Shown in pieces: positions 17,319 to 26,659 of a stretch of 56,628 bases of DNA (positions are counted from its first letter, which is position 1; every line of letters starts with the position of its first letter). The position numbers and the translations under genes were made by a program. The stretch is from Pseudomonadota bacterium. GTDB lineage: Bacteria > Pseudomonadota > Alphaproteobacteria > Caulobacterales > Caulobacteraceae. The notes under the pieces were generated by a model. The model was not told where the DNA came from and made no database searches. It was given only the letters and a program-made list of their open reading frames with translations. Where the stretch lies: positions 1-56,628 of the forward strand of contig JAEZEZ010000081.1 of the NCBI GenBank assembly GCA_023432855.1. The letters run 5' to 3'.

Positions 17319-18281
17319 TCATGCCGTCAGGGACGCGAGAAACTGCAGCAGGGCGGCGTTCACCTCGTCGAGCCGCTCCTGCTGGAGCCAGTGGCCGGCG
17401 CCGGCGACGACGCGCTTTTCACGCAAGCCCGGGACCCACGCCTCCAGCTCCGCCTCCCCCTTGCCGGAGTAGCCGCGCACCGGGTCCTTCTCGCCGACCA
17501 TGAACAGCGCGGGGACCTCGATGCGCCGGTCCTGGGCGAAGGCGGTGAGCTCCCAGTTGCGGTCCAGGTTCCGGTACCAGTTCAGGGGACCTTCGAAGCC
17601 GCTGCGCTGGAACGCCTCGACGTAGACGGCGAAATCCTCCGGCGTGAGCCAGGGCGGGAGACCGTCGGGTTGGCCCATGGACTCCAGAAAGCTCACGCCC
17701 GGGGCCAGGAAGCCGCTGGCGCGCCGGTCGTCCGGCGTGGCGCCGTCGTAGCCCCAGAAGGCGCCGCCAAGAGCGCGGGCGACGTCCGCTTCCAGCTCCG
17801 CCGCGGCGTCAGGCTCCTGGAACCGCAGCATGTAGAAGTCCTTGCCCATGGCCCGCGACATGGCGCGGAACACCGGCAGCGGCGCCCGCTCGGCGCGTCG
17901 GGGCGTGAAGGGCACGGAAAGGCCGGCCACGGCGCGGAACATGTCCGGCCGCAGCAGGGCGCAGTGCCAGGCCACCGGCGCGCCCCAGTCGTGGCCGACC
18001 ACCACCGCCCGGGTCTCGCCCAGCGCCTGGACCAGGGCGACCATGTCGCCGACCAGATGCAGGATGGAGTAGGCCTCGACGCCCTCGGGCGCCTCGGTCC
18101 CGCCATAGCCGCGCATGTCCGGCGCGACGGCGTGGAACCCCGCCTGCGCCACCGCCTCGATCTGGCTGCGCCAGGAGAAGCCGAGCTCGGGAAAGCCGTG
18201 GCAGAAGATGACCAGCGGCCCGGCCCCGGCCTCCCGGACGTGCTGGGAAATGGTCGCGGTCCTGATGATGCGGGTCTGCAT
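17319..18281 (-). CDS. Alpha/beta hydrolase, epoxide-hydrolase-like
   Basis: 320 residues. Oxyanion-hole motif HGFPE at about 28-32, nucleophile elbow GHDWG with Asp98, a cap domain after it, and the catalytic His in 'VVAGAGHWLQQERLDEVN' near residue 300. An Asp nucleophile with HGFPE and the cap ('WYRNLDRNWELT', with a Tyr that could serve as acid) is typical of soluble epoxide hydrolases, which open epoxides to diols; haloalkane dehalogenases share the scaffold but differ in the oxyanion motif. No signal peptide. Followed downstream by the RND operon but separated by 140 bp and a likely separate promoter. Confidence 0.88.
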   Translation of the reverse strand: MQTRIIRTATISQHVREAGAGPLVIFCHGFPELGFSWRSQIEAVAQAGFHAVAPDMRGYGGTEAPEGVEAYSILHLVGDMVALVQALGETRAVVVGHDWGAPVAWHCALLRPDMFRAVAGLSVPFTPRRAERAPLPVFRAMSRAMGKDFYMLRFQEPDAAAELEADVARALGGAFWGYDGATPDDRRASGFLAPGVSFLESMGQPDGLPPWLTPEDFAVYVEAFQRSGFEGPLNWYRNLDRNWELTAFAQDRRIEVPALFMVGEKDPVRGYSGKGEAELEAWVPGLREKRVVAGAGHWLQQERLDEVNAALLQFLASLTA

Positions 18282-18301
18282 TGTCGGCCTCCGGGGCTCT
18301 G

Positions 18302-18393
18302 AAATCCTCGTCCTTCGACAGGCTCAGGATGAGGATTTCAGTCGGGCCCCGTCATCATTCGTCCTCATCCTGAGCTTGTCGAAGGACGAGGAC
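18302..18393. repeat. Dispersed inverted repeat (family A, pair 3)
   Basis: Units at 18302-18338 (identical at its core to 1972-2008, AAATCCTCGTCCTTCGACAG) and 18361-18393 in inverted orientation. It fills most of the gap between the hydrolase start and the stop of the FadB-like gene, ending 8 bp from that stop. Confidence 0.9.
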
Positions 18394-18401
18394 GTGCGAG
18401 A

Positions 18402-20603
18402 CTAGGCCGCCACCTTCTTCCGCCCGCCGAAGCGGCCGTAGAAGGTCTCGCCCTTGGCCGCCATGTCGCGCAGCAGCTGCGGGACCCTGAAGCGGTCGCC
18501 GTACTGTTCGGCCAGGCGATCGCAGGTCTCGACGAAGCGCTTCGTCCCGACCTGGTCGATGAGGCTGATCGGGCCGCCGGTCCAGGGCGCGAAGCCCCAG
18601 CCCAGGATGGCGCCGACGTCGGCCTCGCGCGGATCATCCACCACACCCTCTTCCCAGCAGCGCGCCGCTTCCACGGCCTGGCGATACAGCAGGCGCGTCT
18701 TCAGCTCCTCGATCAGCGCATCGTCGCTGTCGTTGACCTTCACCGGCGCGAGGTCCGACAGGCCCTTCCACAGGGTCTTGGGTGAGCCCTTCTCGGCCGG
18801 GTAGTCGTAGAAGCCCTTGCCGTTTTTGCGGCCGTAGCGGCCGTCCTCGACCATCTTCGCCACGATGTCCTGGCCGGGCGTGGGCACGTACTTGTCGCCC
18901 AGGTCCTCGGCCGTCTGCCTGGCGATCTTGTAGGAGAGGTCCAGCGCGACGTCGTCGTGCATCTCCAGCGGACCGCGCGGCATGCCGGTCATGCGGCCGA
19001 CGTTGTCGATCAGCGCCGGGGCGTAGCCCTCCTCGAGCATGGCCATGCCTTCCATCAGGAAGGTGCCGAAGCAGCGCGAGGTGTAGAAGCCTCTGGAGTC
19101 GTTCACGACGATCGGCGTCTTCCTGATCTTCATGACGTAGTCGAGCGCCTTGGCCAGCGCCGCCTGGCCGGTCTTCTCGCCCATGATGATCTCGACCAGC
19201 ATCATCTTGTCGACGGGCGAGAAGAAGTGGATGCCGATGAAGTCCTCAGGCCGCACGCTCGCCTCGGCCAGGCCGGTGATCGGCAGGGTCGAGGTGTTGG
19301 AGCCGAACACGGCGCCGGGCTCGAGCTGGGCCTCGGCCTTCTTCGTGACATCGGCCTTGATCTCGCGGCTCTCGAACACCGCCTCGATGACCAGATCGGA
19401 GCCCTTCACCTGGGCGTAGTCGGTGGTGGCGGTGACCAGCCCCAGCGTGGCGTCGAACTTCTCCTGGGTCATCTGCCCGCGCGACAGGCGCTTCTTCAGC
19501 AGGCCCTCGACGTGCGCCTTGCCCTTGTCGGCGGCTTCCTGGGTCACGTCGATCAGCACCGTCTCGATGCCGGCCATGGCCTGCACATAGGCGATGCCCG
19601 CGCCCATCATGCCGGCGCCCAGCACCGTGACCTTCTTCGGGTCCGACTTCGCCACGTCCGCCGGACGCACGGCGCCCTTGTCGAGCTCCTGCTTGGACAG
19701 GAACAGCGAGCGGATCATGGCCTTGGCCTGGGGCGTCAGCAGCGTCTTGACGAAGTAGCGCGTCTCGATGCGCAGGGCCGCGTCCATCGGGACCTGCAGG
19801 CCCTCGTAGACCGCCTTCATCATGTTCAGCACGGCGGGGTAGTTGCCGTAGCTCTGCTTGCGCAGCAGCGCATTGCCCATGACGAAGACCTGCATGCCGG
19901 CCGGGTGGTAGGGCCCGCCGCCGGGGATCTTGAAACCCTTGTCGTCCCAGGGCTGGACTGCCTTGCCGGTCTTCACCCAGGCCTTGGCGTGGTCGATCAG
20001 CTCGCCGGCCGGGACCACGGCGTGCACCATGCCGGCGCCGAGCGCCTCCTGGGGCCGGAAGGACTTGCCTTCGCTGATGGCCATGAGCGCCGCCTGGGCG
20101 CCGATCAGGCGCGGCAGGCGCTGGGTGCCGCCGCCGCCGGGGAACAGGCCCACCTTGATCTCGGGCAGGCCGAGCTGGATCTTGTTGTTGTCGGCGACGA
20201 CGCGGTAGTGGCACGCCAGCGTCAGCTCCAGCCCGCCGCCCAGGGCCAGGCCGTTGATGGCCGCGGCCACCGGCTTGCCGCAGGTCTCCAGCTCGCGCAG
20301 CGCGCCGTTCATCTTCCAGGCCGTGTCGAAGCCCTGCTTCAGGGCCGCCTCGTCCATGGCGCCCGAAGCGCCGCCGAAGGCGCCGCCGGCCATGTCGCCC
20401 AGGTCGGCGCCGGCGCAGAAGCCGCTCTCCTTGCCCGAGGTGATGACCGCGCCCTTGATGGCGTCGTCGCTCCGGATGCGCTCGACCACCTGGGGCAGCT
20501 CCTCCATGACCCTGGAAGTCAGGGTGTTCATGCTGCGGCCCGGCACGTCGAAGGTGACCAGGGCGATGCCGTCGGCGTCGACGTCGATCTTGAAGGTTTC
20601 CAT
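18402..20603 (-). CDS. Fatty-acid beta-oxidation multifunctional enzyme (enoyl-CoA hydratase / 3-hydroxyacyl-CoA dehydrogenase)
   Basis: 733 residues starting METFKIDVDADGIALVTFDV, giving a normal enoyl-CoA hydratase N-terminus. Residues 1-~190: crotonase domain ('NGLALGGGLELTLACHYRVV'). About 310-500: NAD-binding 3HCDH with GAGMMGAGIA and 'NTSTLPITGLA'. 500-730: two C-terminal 3HCDH domains ('GIHFFSPVDKMMLVEII', 'DSRGFYTSRCFG'). It hydrates and oxidises trans-2-enoyl-CoA in the cytoplasm. Partner of the thiolase 17 bp upstream; together they form a FadB/FadA- or FadJ/FadI-type pair. Upstream extension of the frame to 20669 is rejected because it overlaps the thiolase. Confidence 0.95.
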   Translation of the reverse strand: METFKIDVDADGIALVTFDVPGRSMNTLTSRVMEELPQVVERIRSDDAIKGAVITSGKESGFCAGADLGDMAGGAFGGASGAMDEAALKQGFDTAWKMNGALRELETCGKPVAAAINGLALGGGLELTLACHYRVVADNNKIQLGLPEIKVGLFPGGGGTQRLPRLIGAQAALMAISEGKSFRPQEALGAGMVHAVVPAGELIDHAKAWVKTGKAVQPWDDKGFKIPGGGPYHPAGMQVFVMGNALLRKQSYGNYPAVLNMMKAVYEGLQVPMDAALRIETRYFVKTLLTPQAKAMIRSLFLSKQELDKGAVRPADVAKSDPKKVTVLGAGMMGAGIAYVQAMAGIETVLIDVTQEAADKGKAHVEGLLKKRLSRGQMTQEKFDATLGLVTATTDYAQVKGSDLVIEAVFESREIKADVTKKAEAQLEPGAVFGSNTSTLPITGLAEASVRPEDFIGIHFFSPVDKMMLVEIIMGEKTGQAALAKALDYVMKIRKTPIVVNDSRGFYTSRCFGTFLMEGMAMLEEGYAPALIDNVGRMTGMPRGPLEMHDDVALDLSYKIARQTAEDLGDKYVPTPGQDIVAKMVEDGRYGRKNGKGFYDYPAEKGSPKTLWKGLSDLAPVKVNDSDDALIEELKTRLLYRQAVEAARCWEEGVVDDPREADVGAILGWGFAPWTGGPISLIDQVGTKRFVETCDRLAEQYGDRFRVPQLLRDMAAKGETFYGRFGGRKKVAA

Positions 20604-20620
20604 GTCCAAGCTCTCCCGGA

Positions 20621-21826
20621 TCAGACGCGTTCGATGACGGTGGCGGTGCCCATGCCGCCGCCGATGCACAGGGTGGCCAGCGCGGTGGACTTGCCAGTGC
20701 GCTCCAGCTCGTCGAGCACCGTGCCCAGGATCATGGCGCCCGTGGCGCCCAGCGGGTGGCCCATGGCGATGGCGCCGCCGCAGACGTTGATCCGGTCATG
20801 GTCGATGTCGAGCGCCTGCATGTAGCGCAGCACCACGGCGGCGAAGGCCTCGTTCAGTTCGTAGAGGTCGATGTCGCCGACCTCCATGCCGAGCTTGCCC
20901 AGCAACTTGCGGGTCACGGGCTCGGGACCGGTCAGCATGATCGAGGGCTCCGAGCCGATCGAGGCCATGCCGCGGATGCGCGCGCGCGGCTTCAAGCCCG
21001 CCCGTTCGCCGGCCTCCTTCGAGCCGATCAGCACGGCGGCGGAGCCGTCGACGATGCCCGAGCTGTTGCCCGGAGTGTGCACGTGGTCGACGCGTTCCAC
21101 CTCGGGGTAGCGCTGGTTGATGACGCTGTCGAAGGCCATCAGGCCCATGGCCGTGAACGACGGGTTCAGCGAGGCGAGCGTCTGCATGTCCGTGTTCGGA
21201 CGCATCAGCTCGTCGTGGTCGAGGATGGTGACGCCGAGCTGGTCCTTCACCGGCACCACGGTCTTCTTGAAGCGGCCTTCCTGCCAGGAGCGGGCGGCGC
21301 GCTTCTGGCTCTCCACCGCGTAGGCGTCCACGTCGTCGCGGGAGAAGCCGTACTTCGACGCGATCATGTCGGCCGACACGCCCTGGGGCACGAAGTAGGT
21401 CGGGAAGGCCGAGGTCGGATCGGTCGGCCAGGCGCCGCCGTCCGAGCCCATGGGCACGCGGCTCATGGCCTCGACCCCGCCGCCGATGGCGAAGTCGGCC
21501 TCGCCGCTCATCACCTTGGCGGCGGCCATGTTGCAGGCCTCCAGGCCCGAGGCGCAGAAACGGTTGACCTGCACGCCCGCCGTGGTCTGGGCGTAGCCGG
21601 CGCTGAGCACGGCGGTGCGGGCGATGTCGGCGCCCTGCTCGCCCACCGGCGAGACACAGCCCAGGATGACGTCGTCGACGAGGCTGGTGTCCAGCTCGTT
21701 GCGGTCGCGGATGGCCTCCAGCATCTGCGTGGCCAGCGACAGGGCGGTGATCTCGTGCAGCGAGCCGTCCTTCTTTCCCTTCCCGCGCGGGGTGCGGACG
21801 GCGTCGTAGATGTAGGCTTCGGTCAT
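20621..21826 (-). CDS. Acetyl-CoA C-acyltransferase (thiolase)
   Basis: 401 residues; the ATG at 21826 is preferred to the GTG at 21829 because AAGGAG is 6 bp upstream. Catalytic Cys91 in 'NRFCASGLEACN', His in 'GGAIAMGHPLGATGA' and the second Cys in 'ATLCIGGGMG' are all present. It cleaves 3-ketoacyl-CoA to acetyl-CoA and a shortened acyl-CoA, the last step of beta-oxidation. Operon with the FadB-like gene. The control region contains a LiuR-like palindrome, hinting at regulation by a MerR-type factor. Confidence 0.95.
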   Translation of the reverse strand: MTEAYIYDAVRTPRGKGKKDGSLHEITALSLATQMLEAIRDRNELDTSLVDDVILGCVSPVGEQGADIARTAVLSAGYAQTTAGVQVNRFCASGLEACNMAAAKVMSGEADFAIGGGVEAMSRVPMGSDGGAWPTDPTSAFPTYFVPQGVSADMIASKYGFSRDDVDAYAVESQKRAARSWQEGRFKKTVVPVKDQLGVTILDHDELMRPNTDMQTLASLNPSFTAMGLMAFDSVINQRYPEVERVDHVHTPGNSSGIVDGSAAVLIGSKEAGERAGLKPRARIRGMASIGSEPSIMLTGPEPVTRKLLGKLGMEVGDIDLYELNEAFAAVVLRYMQALDIDHDRINVCGGAIAMGHPLGATGAMILGTVLDELERTGKSTALATLCIGGGMGTATVIERV

Positions 21827-21865
21827 CACGGGCTCCTTGGGACGGCGCCGGTCACTAAGCCGTCC

Positions 21866-21881
21866 TTTACGTCAACGTCAA
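21866..21881 (-). promoter_or_regulatory. LiuR-like operator upstream of the beta-oxidation operon
   Basis: TTTACGTCAACGTCAA, a 16-bp imperfect palindrome of the TTKACGTxxACGTMAA type known for the MerR-family regulator LiuR, which controls branched-chain amino-acid and fatty-acid degradation genes in many proteobacteria. It lies 40 bp before the thiolase start, in a short relatively AT-rich patch. No regulator gene is in the window, so the assignment rests on motif and context. Confidence 0.55.
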
Positions 21882-21983
21882 GATTACCTTGCGGAAGGCT
21901 GGGCGCGGCGCCTCCCCTGAGAGATAGGCCGCAGGCCGGGGCGGCGCCACGTCAAAGGCAGGCCGGATCGGGCTTGCGCGCAG

Positions 21984-23294
21984 CTAGCGAGCCGCCCGTC
22001 CCCACAGTCGCGACGCCGCCAGCCGCCACAGGAGCCCGCCCCCGATCAGCAGGAGCCCGAGCCCCCAGATCGCCGGCGGGACCCAGAAGGCCAGGAACAG
22101 GCAGGCGGCCAGCCCCGCCCAGGCGATCACGCGCGGGTAGAGGCGCTCCGCGGCCGGCAGGCGAAGCGCCGCCAGATTGGTGATGGCGTAGTAGACGAGC
22201 ACGGTGAAGGCGCTGAACGCCCAGGCGGTCTCCACCCCTCCGAACGCCGCAATCGCCGCAATGGAGACCCCCACGGCGATGACGGCAACCGCGGGGGCCT
22301 CGCCTTTTGCGTCGAGCCGCCCGAACGCCGGCGGCAGGTCGTCGCGGCGGCCCATGGCCAGCGCCACGCGCGAAAGCCCCAGGATCAGGTTCAGTAGCAC
22401 CCCCAGCATGGCGGTGACCGCGCCGACCGCCACGAGTGGGCCCAGCCACGGCGTCCCAAGGGCCTGGGCGACGGCGCCGAGGGGCGTCGCCCGGTCGGCC
22501 GCCGCGGCGAACCGCTCCGCCCCCACGGCGCCTATGGCGACCAGGGCCACGGCCACATAGAGCAGGCTGGTAACCAGTAGCGTGGTGATGATCGCGCGGG
22601 GGATGTTGCGGCGCGGATCGCGGATCTCCTCGCCCAGGGTGGCCACGCGGCCATATCCCGTGAAGGCGACGAACATCAGCGCCGTGGCGTAGAGGAACCG
22701 CCGCCAGGCCTCCGGCTCCCCCGCAGGCAGCATCGGCAGCAGGTTGGCCCCGGCGCCGTCCGCCGCGGCCGGCGCCCCGAACACGACGAAGGCCGCCAGC
22801 GCGAGCAGCGTCACCGAGACGATGGCGATGTTCATCAGGCTCGAACGCCGGACGCCGCCGAGCACCAGCAGGGTGAACAGCCCCGCGGCCGCCGCTCCCA
22901 GCCAGCCGGCCGCAACGGGATCACGGCCCAGCAGCTGCAGGAAATAGCCGCCGAAGCCGATCGCCGCCGTCGCCGCTGAGGCGGTCTTGGCGCACAGGAA
23001 CATCCAGCCCGCGGTGAAGCCGAGCCAGGAGTTGAGATAACGGTAGCCATACTCGTAGGTCCCGCCGCTGACCGCGTGGCTGGCCGCCAGCTGGGCGCTC
23101 GACAGGGCGTTGCACGCCGCCACGGCGGCGGCCAGCACGATGGCCAGCACCACGGCAGGCCCCGCCTCGCCCGCCGCCACGCCGATGGAGACGAAGACCC
23201 CCGTCCCGACCATGGAGCCCAGCCCCATCAGGGTCGCGCCGCCGACGCCGAGTTCGCGCTTCAGCCGGTCCGGCGCCTGCCTGTCCTGGTCCAT
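21984..23294 (-). CDS. APC-family amino-acid permease
   Basis: 436 residues, about 12 hydrophobic helices. The N-terminal 'LGVGGATLMGLGSMVGTGVF' and 'SGGTYEYGYRYL' are the family's helix 1 and 3 signatures, and 'FVAFTGYGRVATLGEEIRDP' covers helix 6 and the following conserved EEI.dP loop. Members carry amino acids or amines by proton symport or exchange across the inner membrane. Substrate not predictable. Single gene, followed by a 154-bp control region of the thiolase operon. Confidence 0.92.
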   Translation of the reverse strand: MDQDRQAPDRLKRELGVGGATLMGLGSMVGTGVFVSIGVAAGEAGPAVVLAIVLAAAVAACNALSSAQLAASHAVSGGTYEYGYRYLNSWLGFTAGWMFLCAKTASAATAAIGFGGYFLQLLGRDPVAAGWLGAAAAGLFTLLVLGGVRRSSLMNIAIVSVTLLALAAFVVFGAPAAADGAGANLLPMLPAGEPEAWRRFLYATALMFVAFTGYGRVATLGEEIRDPRRNIPRAIITTLLVTSLLYVAVALVAIGAVGAERFAAAADRATPLGAVAQALGTPWLGPLVAVGAVTAMLGVLLNLILGLSRVALAMGRRDDLPPAFGRLDAKGEAPAVAVIAVGVSIAAIAAFGGVETAWAFSAFTVLVYYAITNLAALRLPAAERLYPRVIAWAGLAACLFLAFWVPPAIWGLGLLLIGGGLLWRLAASRLWGRAAR

Positions 23295-23448
23295 GCCGCC
23301 TCCCCCCGGGGATTCGCCCTGACGCCATCGCGTGACGGGCGCGTGACGGTCAAGGCGCGGGTCATTCTGACCGTTCCGTAACTTGCGCCCGTCCGGACGG
23401 GCTCTAGGCTGCCCGCCGCCGCCCGCGCGGCCAAGGGGAGCCTGTCAT

Positions 23449-26250
23449 ATGCGCTGGATTGCTGTCGCCGCCGCCGCCGCCGTGGCGCTGAGCCCGATGT
23501 CCGTCGTCGCCCAGGCTGCGGCCAGGCCCGCGCCGGTGTCCGAACTCGTGTCGCGGGTGAACATCCCGTACGAGACCTTCACCCTCGACAACGGCCTGCG
23601 CGTGGTGGTGCACACCGACCGCAAGGCGCCGGTCGTCGCCATCCAGGCCTGGTACAACGTCGGCTCCAAGGACGAGCCCGAGGGGCGCACCGGCTTCGCC
23701 CACCTGTTCGAGCACATCGGCCTGTTCAACGGCACCGAGAACCTGCCCGGCGGCCTGATGGAGCCTTTGCGCGCCCTGGGGGCCACGGACTGGAACGGCA
23801 CCACCTGGTTCGACCGCACCAACTACTTCCAGACCGTGCCCACGCCGGCCCTCGAGCGCGCGCTCTACATGGAGAGCGACCGCATGGGCCACCTGCTGGG
23901 CCAGCTCAGCCAGGAGAAGCTCGACGCCCAGCGGGGCATCGTCCAGAACGAGAAGCGCCAGGGCGACAACCAGCCCTACGGCCTCGTGAACTACGCCATG
24001 CTCGAGGGCCTCTTCCCCGAAGGCCACCCCTACCGCCACTCCACCATCGGCTCCATGGCCGACCTCGACGCCGCCAGCCTCGAGGACCTGCGCAAGTGGT
24101 TCCGCGACAAGTACGGGCCCAACAACGCCGTGCTGGTGCTGGCCGGGGACATCGACGTCGAGACCGCCCGGCGGCTGGTGACGAAGTACTTCGGCCACAT
24201 CCCGCGCGGCCCCGACAACGTCCCGGCGCAGGCGAACGTCCCCACCCTGGCTTCGCGCGTCGACGAACGGATGCAGGACCGGGTCGCCAACACCCGTCTG
24301 TACCGCGCCTGGGCCGTGCCCGGCCGGCTGGATGCGGACGCCCAGAACCTCGACGTGGCGGCCAGCATCCTGGGCGGCCTCGCCTCCTCCCGGCTGGACA
24401 ACGAGCTGGTGCGCAAGGACCAGACCGCCGTCAGCGTCTTCACCTACTACCAGTCCCACCACCGCGTCGGCATGTTCGGCATCGGCGTCGACGTGAAGCC
24501 CGGCGCCGACGTGGACGCCGTCTCCCGCCGCCTCGACGAGATCGTCGCCGAATACATCGCCGAGGGTCCGACCCAGGACGAGGTCACCCGGGCCGTCACC
24601 TCGCGCGTCTCGGGCATCGTCCAGTCGCTGGAGCCCACCGGCGGCTTCGGCGGCAAGGCCGTGGTCCTGGCGGAGGGCGCGCTCTATGCGAACGACCCCG
24701 GCTTCTACAAGAAGCAGCTGGCCGCCTACGGCCGCGTCACCCCCGCCACCGTGCAGGCGACCCTGAAGCAGTGGCTGGGGCGGCCGGTCTGGGCCATGCG
24801 GGTCGATCCGGGCGAACGCCCGGCCTACGAGGAAGCCGCCGCCGCCCGCCCGGCGCCGCAGCCCGCCGAACCCATCGCCATCAAGCCTCGCGACCCGATG
24901 CCGGCCGTGGGCGAGATCGGCAACCTGGACTTCCCCGCCGTCGAGCGCGCGCGCCTGTCGAACGGCATGGAGGTCGTCTACTCCCGCTCGACCACCGTCC
25001 CGGCGACCCGGGTGGTCGTCGAGTTCGACGCCGGCCTGGCCGCCGATCCGGCAGACGCCCTGGGGACCCAGACCCTGCTGCTCGACCTGCTGACCGAAGG
25101 CACGACCAGCCTCGACTCCATCGCGCTGGCCGAAGCCCAGGAACGCCTCGGCGCCGCCATCTTCAGCGGCGCCAGCATGGACCGCTCCTTCGTCGGCCTG
25201 TCGACGGTGACCCCGAACCTGGCGCCCTCGCTCGACCTGTTGGCCGACGTGGTGCGCAACCCGGCGCTCGAGCCGTCCGAGATCGAGCGCCTGCGCGCCC
25301 AGCAGCTCGCCCGCATCGCCGCCGAGCAGACCAACCCCAATGGCCTGGCCGCCCGCGCCCTGCCGGAGATCATCTACGGCCAGTCCCACCCCTACGGCCG
25401 GCCCTTTACCGGCACGGGCGACGCCGATGCGCTGAAGGGCGTCGACCGCAATGACCTCGTGGCCTTCCACCGGACCTGGATCCGGCCGGACAACGCGCGT
25501 CTGTTCGTGGTCTCCGACCTGCCGCTGGCGCAACTGACGCCGCTGCTGGAGAGCCGCTTCGGCGCCTGGACGGCCCCGGCCTCGGCGAAGGGCTCGAAGA
25601 ACTTCTCCGCCGCCATCGCGCCGGCCACGCCGCGCATCGTGCTCATCGACCGGCCCCAGTCGCCGCAGTCGCTGATCATGGCGGGTCAGGTCCTGCCCGT
25701 GACCGGCCAGGACGACCTGTTGCTGCTGAACGCCGCCAACGAGGTGCTGGCCAACAACTTCCTGTCGCGGATCAACCAGGACATCCGCGAGACCCGCGGC
25801 TGGAGCTACGGCCTGCGCGGCTTCGTCAACACCTTCGAGCACCAGACGCCCTACATCATCAACGCCCCGGTGCAGTCGGACCGCACCGGCGATTCCATCG
25901 CCGCCCTGATCGAGCACTACCAGGCCTTCGCCGGCGGCAAGGGCGTCACCCCGCCCGAACTCGAACGCACGCGCCTGGGCAACACGCGCCAGCTGGCGGG
26001 CAGCTTCGAGACCTCGGCGGCGGTGCTGAACGCCATGCGCAACAATGTGCTGCTCGGCCGTCCGGACAACTACTGGGAGACCGTCGCGCCGCGCTACCAG
26101 GCGATGACCGCCGCCGAGCTCGACGCCGCCCTGCGCGCCGCCGTCGACACGGACAGAATGGTCTGGGTCGTGGTCGGCGATGCGGAAAAGGTGAAGCCGC
26201 AGCTGGACAAACTCGGCCTGCCGGTCGAAGTGCGGCCCGCCCAGCGTTGA
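23449..26250 (+). CDS. M16 (insulinase/pitrilysin) family metallopeptidase, periplasmic
   Basis: 933 residues from the ATG at 23449, giving a signal peptide (MRWIAVAAAAAVALSPMSVV, then AQA). Zinc motif HLFEH at residues 85-89 within 'GFAHLFEHIGLFNGTENLP', with the third ligand Glu in 'GIVQNEKRQG'. The C-terminal half repeats the fold without the zinc motif, beginning near 'ERARLSNGMEVVYSRST', and keeps the late substrate-binding region 'QDIRETRGWSYGLRGF'. So it is a one-chain enzyme with an active and an inactive half, usual length for this group. It degrades peptides in the periplasm. Followed by two tiny membrane-protein genes. Confidence 0.94.
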   Translation: MRWIAVAAAAAVALSPMSVVAQAAARPAPVSELVSRVNIPYETFTLDNGLRVVVHTDRKAPVVAIQAWYNVGSKDEPEGRTGFAHLFEHIGLFNGTENLPGGLMEPLRALGATDWNGTTWFDRTNYFQTVPTPALERALYMESDRMGHLLGQLSQEKLDAQRGIVQNEKRQGDNQPYGLVNYAMLEGLFPEGHPYRHSTIGSMADLDAASLEDLRKWFRDKYGPNNAVLVLAGDIDVETARRLVTKYFGHIPRGPDNVPAQANVPTLASRVDERMQDRVANTRLYRAWAVPGRLDADAQNLDVAASILGGLASSRLDNELVRKDQTAVSVFTYYQSHHRVGMFGIGVDVKPGADVDAVSRRLDEIVAEYIAEGPTQDEVTRAVTSRVSGIVQSLEPTGGFGGKAVVLAEGALYANDPGFYKKQLAAYGRVTPATVQATLKQWLGRPVWAMRVDPGERPAYEEAAAARPAPQPAEPIAIKPRDPMPAVGEIGNLDFPAVERARLSNGMEVVYSRSTTVPATRVVVEFDAGLAADPADALGTQTLLLDLLTEGTTSLDSIALAEAQERLGAAIFSGASMDRSFVGLSTVTPNLAPSLDLLADVVRNPALEPSEIERLRAQQLARIAAEQTNPNGLAARALPEIIYGQSHPYGRPFTGTGDADALKGVDRNDLVAFHRTWIRPDNARLFVVSDLPLAQLTPLLESRFGAWTAPASAKGSKNFSAAIAPATPRIVLIDRPQSPQSLIMAGQVLPVTGQDDLLLLNAANEVLANNFLSRINQDIRETRGWSYGLRGFVNTFEHQTPYIINAPVQSDRTGDSIAALIEHYQAFAGGKGVTPPELERTRLGNTRQLAGSFETSAAVLNAMRNNVLLGRPDNYWETVAPRYQAMTAAELDAALRAAVDTDRMVWVVVGDAEKVKPQLDKLGLPVEVRPAQR

Positions 26251-26275
26251 CGGGCGGGACTTCCGGAGAAGGCGC

Positions 26276-26434
26276 GTGACGATCGTTCAGTACGTGGCCC
26301 TGGTCCTGCTGGCCCTGGGCGCCGTGGCCTCCATCGCGCTCGCCGCAACGGCGCGCAACGCCGGCCTTCTGATGCCCGCGGTGCTGTTCGGCTCCGCCGC
26401 CGTCCTGGTGCTGAAGAAACGCAAGCGCGGCTGA
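26276..26434 (+). CDS. Small membrane protein (52 aa)
   Basis: GTG start at 26276 preceded by GGAG with normal spacing; ends with KKRKRG and TGA at 26434. Two hydrophobic segments (IVQYVALVLLALGAVASIAL; AGLLMPAVLFGSAAVLVLK) and a positive tail, so probably a two-helix inner-membrane peptide. It begins 25 bp after the M16 peptidase stop and may be co-transcribed. No family recognised. Too short for ordinary gene finders. Confidence 0.65.
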   Translation: MTIVQYVALVLLALGAVASIALAATARNAGLLMPAVLFGSAAVLVLKKRKRG

Positions 26435-26496
26435 CCAACCGCCACGCTTGCACCGCCGGCGATGAGAGGCGACGGTCCCTCCCCTGGGGGACCGCC

Positions 26497-26658
26497 ATGA
26501 ACCGAGCTCAGCAGATCGCCGTCGGCCTGATCATCGTCGCCGTGCTGCTCTGCGTCTTCGTCGCATTCTGGAAGCAGAAGTGGATGCTGCTGCCGGTCGC
26601 CGGAACACTGACCATCGCCGGCGCCCTGATCTCGCGACCGATCCCGCCGAAGACGTAG
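26497..26658 (+). CDS. Small membrane protein (53 aa)
   Basis: ATG at 26497, MNRAQQIAVGLIIVAVLLCV, then a short WKQKW loop and a second helix (MLLPVAGTLTIAGALIS), ending RPIPPKT. Two helices like its 26276 neighbour but without clear similarity. GGGGG lies 5-9 bp upstream. Its stop codon touches the beginning of a family B repeat element. Function unknown. Confidence 0.65.
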   Translation: MNRAQQIAVGLIIVAVLLCVFVAFWKQKWMLLPVAGTLTIAGALISRPIPPKT

Positions 26659-26659
26659 C

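Noticed and set aside
23404..25917. 837-codon minus-strand frame opposite the M16 peptidase
   Set aside because: Shadow; the plus strand carries the HLFEH motif, signal peptide and family-wide similarity.
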